From positions 237,310 to 301,309 of the forward strand of contig NW_017567015.1 of assembly GCF_001661265.1 (NCBI RefSeq): DNA of 64,000 bases, written 5' to 3'. Positions 57,409 through 64,000 of the stretch are shown here, in pieces. This stretch comes from Saitoella complicata NRRL Y-17804. Lineage: Eukaryota > Ascomycota > Saitoellomycetes > Saitoellales > Saitoellaceae. Below the pieces are notes generated by a model. That model had not been told where the DNA came from. It saw only the letters and a list, made by a program, of their open reading frames with translations, and made no database searches. The translations under genes and the position numbers were made by a program. How positions within the stretch are numbered: the first letter of the stretch is position 1; every line of letters starts with the position of its first letter.

Positions 57409-59640
57409 AATAACATTCCTTTGGCTGACCTCAGCCCAGAGTGGGCCCTGTGGCTCATACACCTTGGCGTCACTTGTTCTTCTTGGAACCCCTTATCAAA
57501 ATTTCATCTTGCAAAGCTCCTCCTGATAGCCATGGTTACGGGCCTTGATGACTGCTGCTTCAGATATCAAGATACTCATGAACAAGCTTTGCACCTGAAT
57601 TCCACTGCTTTTTGACCAATAATACTACACGATCGCTGGCTGATTCAAAGCGATTTTCCTGACATTGCGGGGGTTCTTACCTGATAAAAACTACGGATTA
57701 AGCTCAATCTTATCGACGATCATCCGGAATCCATACGTGCACCGAGCTCGAAAATCAAGGAGAACGTTGTAAAAAGTGCAGATCAGTTGCAATGCTTTTG
57801 TGAAGTTTTGCCTTCTTCGTGTAGTAATTGCCCGATAACTCGATACAGGCATGAGTTAACACACAACAAGTAATCGTGCACTGAGCCCGGCCTGGTAATG
57901 TAGTGTATTTTTTTTTTGAAGTAGGGATCGAGTACAATTGTAATTATAACCTGGCCAAAGGTATTGCCTATGCTTGAAGTAATTGTGGACAAAAATATCA
58001 TCTTAATTCTTCATTCTTTTGTAGGGCATAGTCCTTCTTTTTTTGAGGCTTTCACGTACCAATTGCTTCATTTTAGCAGGTTTAAACCATGGTTTCTTTT
58101 GGCATCATCCAGGGTTTTTTTGGGCGTAATCCATGATACTATCAACCGAATTCTTGAAAACATAGGGACGTTGTTAGTAATTGGGGGTCAAATGCGCAGC
58201 ATTATGCAGGTCAAAACAGTACAAGGTAGGAGAACTATATTACGATTATGCCAGTAGCTATTATAGCAGAAATGGTGGTTATGTCACTTAATATGTCAGC
58301 ACAACCTAACTCAGAGAAGAAATCTCAATCAACACCTGGCGTTGATCTTCTTTGTAGGGACTCAACATTTTCAGGAAAATCCAAGTAGTGGGAGGCCGGA
58401 GGTTTATACATTCGCTTCTCAAGCCGAGTCATACGTCGTCTCTCATCTATCACCCGTCCTGCGTACGACTCTCCACGGTGTTTACAACGGCCATGCACAG
58501 TGCGTCCAACACCCCTGTCGCTTGAACACCCATACATCATCCTTACGCCTCTCTGCTTCACTTTATAAAACCAACAATGAAGGACGCAGCAGCGCCATCT
58601 GCTGATCAAGAAGTAATGTTGCGTGTAAGGTCTACGAGTGTATACTGACTTGAGCGTGTGCTGCCAAGAATGTCTCCCACAGATTCTGCACAAGCAGCAT
58701 TACGTCCCAACATTGCCCATCGTCGTCTTCTATCGTCCGTACGAATTGACTGAATCAACAACTCCCCATCTAACAGCACGCCTGGCATGACCACATACAG
58801 TAGCAGTAGCAGTAGCAGTAGGATCTAGTAGGTGGTCATGACCCGTAACGGAGCGTCATGCGCTCGTGGATTACGCTCGTGTAATTAAGTTTCGAAAACC
58901 GGAAGCACCTGCGCGTGGGTTTTACACGAGCGGAATTCACGAGCCTCAACTTGCTAGGGTGAATGCTGTCCGACCAAATGCTGTGTCGACTGAATGCTGC
59001 TTGTTTGCATTATCCGCGAAGCTTAAGACCAAGGCTCGCGGGCGGCGCGCCCTGTTTCATTACTTAGCCAGACTTAAAACGCGTCTAAAAGACATCAGCT
59101 GGCATGCACAACCGAGAAGCTACACGAGAAGATAACACGAGAATTACTCAAGGATTGCTAGGTAGATTACATGACGGTAGGTGTCTACGCAACTGACACA
59201 CGATCTTCCCACGGTTTACATGTCATGTAAAGTTTACATGATGATTACCTGCTGATTTCATGTCAGTTACATGAGCGAATCGTCCGTAGGGATGGTTTAG
59301 TGCATGACTGTGTACATGTTGTGGTTGTGCAGCAAAGTGTCTGCATACACCAGGGCACCCCTTGAGAATTTCTGAAAATCCCAAGTCCCCATGCGTATGG
59401 CTCCATCGGCAACAAAGGTCAAGACCAGCTATGGATGACATTGCTTGTACATCACTGAGATATTTCCAACATCCTGGGTTATAGGTCCTTACTTATTCCT
59501 ACTGTAACTCTATCAGGACACTCATAATATCAATACACTATTTCTACCTAGTAATCTCGCTTTCTTGTTTTAATAATACTGCATTTTCTGTGATTTTTCT
59601 AGACCTAGACCAATTGCATCATGAATTATGCTGAATCATA
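57409..59640. other. Gene-poor, AT-rich subtelomeric stretch with foldback and microsatellite
   Basis: No convincing gene. A plus-strand ATG at 58577 after a TATAAAA is followed by just a short frame. A GCAGTA-type microsatellite lies at 58798-58823. A 23-bp inverted repeat with two mismatches pairs 58862-58884 and 58922-58944 (unit GCTCGTGGATTACGCTCGTG). Palindromic TTACATG motifs cluster at 59166-59275. Confidence 0.45.
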
Positions 59641-59900
59641 TCGTGGTTTGGGTCCCGCAATCCATGATTTGGAATGATGGATTAAACGGGTTTTTTTAAT
59701 CCATGATTCTCGCGACCGTAGGGAAGGCACTGAAATCATGGTGTCATGTATGCTATGATCTCTTGTGAATATCCATGATTTTTTTGTGGAATGTAATCGA
59801 CGTTTTTGACATGGATTTTGGCGTGGTTCGTTATCCACACTGATCGCTATGATCCGTCTGTAATCCTCGTATAATCCATGATTGTGATGTGGATTACGCA
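59641..59900. repeat. Cluster of ATCCATGATT repeats
   Basis: Four copies on the plus strand (59660, 59699, 59771, 59874) and several near-matches on the minus strand in 240 bp, plus a near-copy at 58129. The first edge (58124, GCGTAATCC) and the last (59890, GGATTACGC) are reverse complements, so this could be the repeat-rich ends of a 1.8-kb element. No coding capacity is seen in it. Confidence 0.5.
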
Positions 59901-59927
59901 CTCACCTACCCTACGACCTGAAGAAGT

Positions 59928-60205
59928 ATGGGAATCCCAGAACTTTTGTTAGGAGGTATGGGATTTCCATAACTTTAATCTGGGTTTGTTCTGGGATTTT
60001 CCCAGAACTAGTTTACTACGGGATTTGTTCTGGGATTCGATTCTGGGAAAATCCCAGAACAAGGTAAGTATGGGATTTGTTCTGGAATTCAAGTATGGGA
60101 TTATTCCATAACAGTCGTAGTATGGGATTCGTTATGGGGCCTGTTATGGGATTTGAGTTATGGGATTTGAGTTGTGGGATTATCCCAGAATAAAAGTATG
60201 GAATT
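59928..60205. repeat. Palindromic GGGAT/TCCCAGAA array adjoining the transposase gene
   Basis: About ten copies of TATGGGATTT or TCTGGGATT variants, several self-complementary. The 19-mers at 59989-60007 and 60041-60059 are exact reverse complements of each other. The array ends at about 60205, five bases before the stop codon of the transposase. Subterminal arrays of this kind are where CACTA-type transposases bind, so an element end is a natural reading. Confidence 0.6.
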
Positions 60206-60209
60206 TGTA

Positions 60210-63200
60210 TTAGTCAATAGTATCCTGGTCCTCGTCATTGTAATCCAACAGAAGTCTTGCCGCGCTCCTGCACCCGTAAGTCTCCCGGTCAATGATCCAA
60301 GCTGGACTCCTGCCATGCCCTGAGGCAGTGAGAGTTTGCGTGAATAACGTGCCAACTAGCCGCTTGATCGAGGAGACGTGAATCCACTCGTATAGATCAC
60401 CCGGAGGACGAGTGTTAACCACGAAGAAGGAACTGCGGCGCAACTGTGCAGGACTGTAACACCGGACATAGGCCAAAGGATGGTAGGTACCACCTACAAA
60501 CGGTCTCGCAAACAACATAACTTCTCCATAGAACACTTCCCGTGGTGTATCGCTTGTTTGCTGTGTGTACAGAATGATGTTGGAAGCACGAGTGATGTCA
60601 GCCCTCCGTTGAGACTCATAAGATCCCACCATATCTCCTGCATTGCAAAGCTGGAACCGTTTGTAAGTCCTGATTGTCTTCTCAAGACGAGAGGAGGCCT
60701 GGATTGACCGCAGCTCAAAGTAGGCAATCAAGTAGCGGTATGCCCGGGCGTTCAAGACAATCTCAACCTCTGGAGAGATGAACCAGCCCCAGCAAGTTTC
60801 GTACATGAACAAGCGATCAGGAGGAGGACCCTTCACTTGGATCATCGAGTGCTTAAACTCTTCGCTTGAGTCACGCGCAAATCGGTAATGCTTGATCTGC
60901 TCATCCAGAAACACAGCGGTTGCCAAGCTCTTGTTTAACTCGGGCCGAGACCTAGCCTGAGGGACAATCATACCATTCACACGCTCCATGGGGAAGGCCC
61001 AGTATACCCAAGCAGGTCCTAGCCATTCCATGGAATCCCCCACGTGAAGTAGCATGTGTATCGAAGAAGGACAGACTGAGAGGCGGTTGTAATCGTACTG
61101 GTAGTATAACTCCTCATACTCCATGACAAAGTCCTTGTAGAGCGTTCGAATGGTGCTCAGCTTATCCTGGGTGACTTCAAACTCGATAGACATGGCGTAA
61201 ACTCGACAAAGTTTCTCCCAATTACTCAAGAAGGCCTCGGGCAATCGGCCCGAGAGCAGAGGGACAGAATACAATGTCATCCACAGAGACCATTCTGTAG
61301 CACGAAAACCAGCAGGGTGCTTCGCTATATTGCGAGGACCACGACCCAGGGCGTTCGGTATGTACCTTCGGCAAGCTCTCATGTCCTCTCCAATCTCCTC
61401 CCACATCTTCGGAGTCAGTACCCACGGGTCTTTAGCGCGAGCCTTCCTACCTCGAGCCTGAGTGCCGCCGGCTTGTGTGCCGACAGGTTGAGTACCGACG
61501 GCTTGTGTGTCAGCATCACCGTCACGAGGATCAGCGTCGGGATTAGCACCTTGTAAAGGGCCAGTGGGTCTCGGCGGAGCGTTACGGTCACCACCCGGCC
61601 TGTCAGGTGCTGGGGCGTGAGTGCCAGCCGGTAATCGTCCATCCCAGAGGTTGTGCAGCAAGTGACATAGGTTATCGCAGATCAAATGCATGACGTCAAT
61701 GCCAAAGCTCATGGGCCAATGGAGTGTTGGAAGCCTGTGAAGTACGGCAAATCCAGACAGTCCAGTACGAGTACGGAGCTCAGTGTCATTCGCTGCAGCA
61801 ACATCCATGATGTCTTGCCTCATGTTCTTGCGATACGGTAGATGTTCTGGGTCCCATTGGCGGTTCTCCCATACCTCCGGCGGACGATGCATGTTTGTGC
61901 ATGGGCTGTGGGGGTAGTAACTATGCTGAGCAGCCTTGACTCTCGTCCCAGCAAACTCGCACATCCAGCAAGGGCACCGACCGCTGTGTCCCACAGTTTG
62001 CATCAACTTCTTTATCGCGGGACGATCACCAGCAACAGCGCAGATGTAGGCCCTCATCTTGAAAGTGCGACAGCCCACGACCTCACTCCTCGATGCGTCG
62101 AACACACCATTGATGCCCTCGTACAGTGCTTCAAACTCTTCGATGAGAGGAAGCAAGAACGAATCCAGGTCGGTGGGCTCATTGGCGCCGGGTACGACAC
62201 CCACAAGCAGCATGTTCTCCTTGAGGTAGCGGATTTCTGGATCCAGGTTCAAATTGACGAGCAGAATAGGCCAAACACCATGGGTCTTCTGTCGAATGAG
62301 CTGCACGCCATCTGTAGCCAACAGAAAGGCAACATCGTGTGGATCGTTGAAGCACTTGCCTGTACGCTTCAGCGTGCGAAAGAGTCTCCCATCCCAGAAA
62401 TCCCTTACCCCATGAAATGGCGTCTCGACAGTGAGCTTTCTCACGTACTTCTTCAGCTCCGTAGCCCGTTGCTTGTTCGCCCATTGAAGAGCGAGGCGAG
62501 GGATGACAGGAATGTACAAGAACGTCGATCGTCCTGTCTGAGTGGCCTTGCCCTTGTTGCGTGATGACTTCCCATCAACGAAGACACCAGCTGGAAGAGG
62601 TAGCGATTGCTCTTCTTGACGATGACTGAACTTTCGAGGCTCTCCGCAGGGACATATCTCGAGATCCTTCAAATCGCCAGTGTATGCGATACAGCTATTG
62701 ATACAGCAATCGAAGATCTTTGCCTTAATGCCGGTGATCTTGGCGAGAGTTCTGATGGCTCGATCAAGCGTAGGGACATCTTCTCCCATGATTCCTCGTA
62801 GATGCTGGTATGAGCGATCCGTAGTATTGTAGTGCGTCTTCCAAAAGAGCAACTTCACCATTCTCTCCACATCGACGTCCGTCTCCAGTTCATGGTTGTA
62901 TTGCAAAGCTTCAAAGTTGAAATCGTAGGAATCGAGGAGCATCTGCACCGAGTCATGAGGGCTCTCGTCTTGGGGAGGAGCGTGGTTGACGTTTCCACTA
63001 TCTTCGTAACCAGATTCCTCGCCCGCACTGTCCAGATCGGATGAGCCGTCTTGAGCATTGACCCACACGCCTGCAGCGCAAGTCTCTCCAAGGTTCATGC
63101 TCTCGGCCCGAGACGACTCATCAAGCACTAGCTCACTTGTCTCGTCCTCAGAAGACTCGTACTCCTCGTGCTCCTCCTGATTCGTCATGGCAGCTACTCC

Positions 63201-63488
63201 CACCAGCGAAGTGTCAGCATCTGCTGAATCATCATCCCACTCGATATTGAAGGCAGTATCGACTTCTCCGTCCTGATCTCCCATCTCTGGCTGAGCATGG
63301 TACACCAGGACTTCATGATCGGATCCACTTGGAAACATGTTCGAAGGTGCAGTCTTCAGTAACGCCCTCATTCCCTGCCATTGACGTCGATGTCGAAAGT
63401 ACGTTTTCTTGCTGACTATCTGGCCATGCTTGGAGGAGCCATGTCGAGGACACCTGCAGCGATATTCAAGTCTTCTACGTCGAGGCAT
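60210..63488 (-). CDS. Tnp2-family (CACTA-type) DNA transposase, intact
   Basis: A single exon of 1092 residues with the ATG at 63488; the frame is open upstream but has no earlier ATG. The N-terminus is a CxC zinc-finger-like end (RRLEYRCRCPRHGSSKHG, then VSKKTYFRHRR). After an acidic region comes the Tnp2 core (about 260-600) with LLFWKTHYNTTDRSYQHL, FRTLKRTGKCFNDPHDVAFLL, TDGVQLIRQKTHGVWP, and HSGRCPCWMCEF. A low-complexity GTQ repeat (about residues 670-690) separates it from a C-terminal block with HMLLHVGDSMEWLGPAWVYWAFPMERVNG. No stop or frameshift interrupts it, so the copy is young or under selection. Tnp2 elements move by cut and paste and occur mostly in Agaricomycotina. A palindromic repeat array adjoins its 3' end. 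Confidence 0.88.
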   Translation of the reverse strand: MPRRRRLEYRCRCPRHGSSKHGQIVSKKTYFRHRRQWQGMRALLKTAPSNMFPSGSDHEVLVYHAQPEMGDQDGEVDTAFNIEWDDDSADADTSLVGVAAMTNQEEHEEYESSEDETSELVLDESSRAESMNLGETCAAGVWVNAQDGSSDLDSAGEESGYEDSGNVNHAPPQDESPHDSVQMLLDSYDFNFEALQYNHELETDVDVERMVKLLFWKTHYNTTDRSYQHLRGIMGEDVPTLDRAIRTLAKITGIKAKIFDCCINSCIAYTGDLKDLEICPCGEPRKFSHRQEEQSLPLPAGVFVDGKSSRNKGKATQTGRSTFLYIPVIPRLALQWANKQRATELKKYVRKLTVETPFHGVRDFWDGRLFRTLKRTGKCFNDPHDVAFLLATDGVQLIRQKTHGVWPILLVNLNLDPEIRYLKENMLLVGVVPGANEPTDLDSFLLPLIEEFEALYEGINGVFDASRSEVVGCRTFKMRAYICAVAGDRPAIKKLMQTVGHSGRCPCWMCEFAGTRVKAAQHSYYPHSPCTNMHRPPEVWENRQWDPEHLPYRKNMRQDIMDVAAANDTELRTRTGLSGFAVLHRLPTLHWPMSFGIDVMHLICDNLCHLLHNLWDGRLPAGTHAPAPDRPGGDRNAPPRPTGPLQGANPDADPRDGDADTQAVGTQPVGTQAGGTQARGRKARAKDPWVLTPKMWEEIGEDMRACRRYIPNALGRGPRNIAKHPAGFRATEWSLWMTLYSVPLLSGRLPEAFLSNWEKLCRVYAMSIEFEVTQDKLSTIRTLYKDFVMEYEELYYQYDYNRLSVCPSSIHMLLHVGDSMEWLGPAWVYWAFPMERVNGMIVPQARSRPELNKSLATAVFLDEQIKHYRFARDSSEEFKHSMIQVKGPPPDRLFMYETCWGWFISPEVEIVLNARAYRYLIAYFELRSIQASSRLEKTIRTYKRFQLCNAGDMVGSYESQRRADITRASNIILYTQQTSDTPREVFYGEVMLFARPFVGGTYHPLAYVRCYSPAQLRRSSFFVVNTRPPGDLYEWIHVSSIKRLVGTLFTQTLTASGHGRSPAWIIDRETYGCRSAARLLLDYNDEDQDTID

Positions 63489-63860
63489 AAATGCAGCTGG
63501 AGGAATCAATGAGAAAGTCAGCAATGAAAGGAAGCGTGAGCAACAGCGATAGTGGCCCGTGGGTTTGCTTGAAAGTTGAGCGAGCAAAAGCGTTATAGCT
63601 ATGAGCGATTCGATATTTACGAAGAGCAATTGCACAAACGAGTACGTGTTGCAACTTGCCGCTTGCTGGCGCAGTTACTCAACGCAGTCTACTGTAACCT
63701 TAATTGACACAAGGTTTTGCGAGGCAACTGCCCTACACCCCTGAGCGCCGGCGCCCAGGAAATTCCAAAGTCGAAACCTAAAATCAGCGCAAGAGAGCTC
63801 TACACAATTGACGAATGCCCACCATGACCATGAGTGACCGACTATCGACTCACGGCAGCC
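63489..63860. other. Spacer between transposase start and telomere
   Basis: No gene and no clear inverted terminal repeat partner to the 3' repeats. If the element reaches the telomere, its 5' end may be lost or lie here unrecognised. Confidence 0.4.
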
Positions 63861-64000
63861 GGGTTAGGGTTAGGGTTAGGGTTAGGGTTAGGGTTAGGGT
63901 TAGGGTTAGGGTTAGGGTTAGGGTTAGGGTTAGGGTTAGGGTTAGGGTTAGGGTTAGGGTTAGGGTTAGGGTTAGGGTTAGGGTTAGGGTTAGGGTTAGG
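63861..64000 (+). repeat. Telomeric TTAGGG repeat array
   Basis: A perfect run of GGGTTA units, 140 bases, about 23 repeats, extending to the end of the window with the G-rich strand oriented toward the end. This is a chromosome terminus, on the right. Confidence 0.99.

Noticed and set aside
57397-57615. Plus-strand frame next to the MITE right end
   Set aside because: It begins inside the MITE terminal repeat and has no recognisable domain.
58560-58760. TATAAAA followed by an ATG and a short frame (MKDAAAPSADQE)
   Set aside because: A donor-like GTAATG follows, but no second exon gives a sensible protein.
63489-63860. Terminal inverted repeat partner of the transposase array near the telomere
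   Set aside because: I looked for an inverse copy of the 59900-60200 repeats here and saw none.

Overview
This is a right-hand chromosome end from a fungus. The last 140 bases are an uninterrupted TTAGGG array. The gene content is nuclear and fungal: RPL3, mitochondrial complex I PSST, an Mnn10-type mannosyltransferase, a KRE6/SKN1 protein, HRD1, Mediator MED10, an NTO1/BRPF-type PHD protein, and TRAPPC2. Coding sequence is dense and introns are few and short (about 32 to 88 nt, mostly 45 to 60, nearly all GT-AG, branch sites like CTAAC or CTGAC). I could not settle the phylum. Low intron density fits Pezizomycotina, Taphrinomycotina or Ustilaginomycotina, while Tnp2-type transposases like the one at the telomere are commonest in Agaricomycotina. 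The exon structures given here were assembled by hand from splice signals, reading phase and family conservation.

Layout. 1-7.8 kb: tail of a membrane protein gene, MNN10-like gene, acetyl-CoA synthetase divergent from RPL3, first MpaB-type (DUF2236) protein. 7.8-15.8 kb: small three-exon gene, MED10, KRE6/SKN1, a 146-aa unknown, a mitochondrial PDK/BCKDK-type kinase, cystinosin. 15.9-25.7 kb: NTO1-like PHD/bromodomain protein, two divergent cyclin-like genes, a NUDCD1-like protein. 25.9-35.9 kb: second MpaB-type protein, a DUF4188-like membrane protein, a seven-exon amidase, complex I PSST, HRD1, TRAPPC2. 36-41.4 kb: an AhpD-like protein just downstream of a peroxisomal (SKL-ended) 2-hydroxy-acid oxidase, a secreted thaumatin-like protein, a zinc alcohol dehydrogenase. 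41.5-52 kb: a cell-wall polysaccharide locus with two paralogous GT2 synthases flanking a GH16 type II membrane protein. 52.5-55.9 kb: a peroxisomal 2,4-dienoyl-CoA reductase (AKL-ended) convergent with an LrgB/PLGG1-type transporter.

From about 56 kb to the telomere the character changes. There is a decayed Cys-rich gene, a 393-bp MITE with perfect 24-bp inverted ends, foldback and satellite-like repeats, a palindromic GGGAT-type array, and an intact Tnp2-family transposase gene whose start lies about 370 bp from the telomeric repeats. This is a subtelomeric transposon landing zone, in contrast to the housekeeping content of the rest.

Themes. Cell-wall and surface glycan synthesis recurs (MNN10, KRE6, GH16, two GT2s). 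Peroxisomal oxidation recurs (2-hydroxy-acid oxidase, dienoyl-CoA reductase). Regulatory and trafficking housekeeping fills the middle. The candidates most worth following are the GT2-GH16-GT2 locus, the divergent cyclin-like pair, the peroxisomal oxidase with its AhpD-like neighbour, and the subterminal repeat system next to the telomeric transposase.
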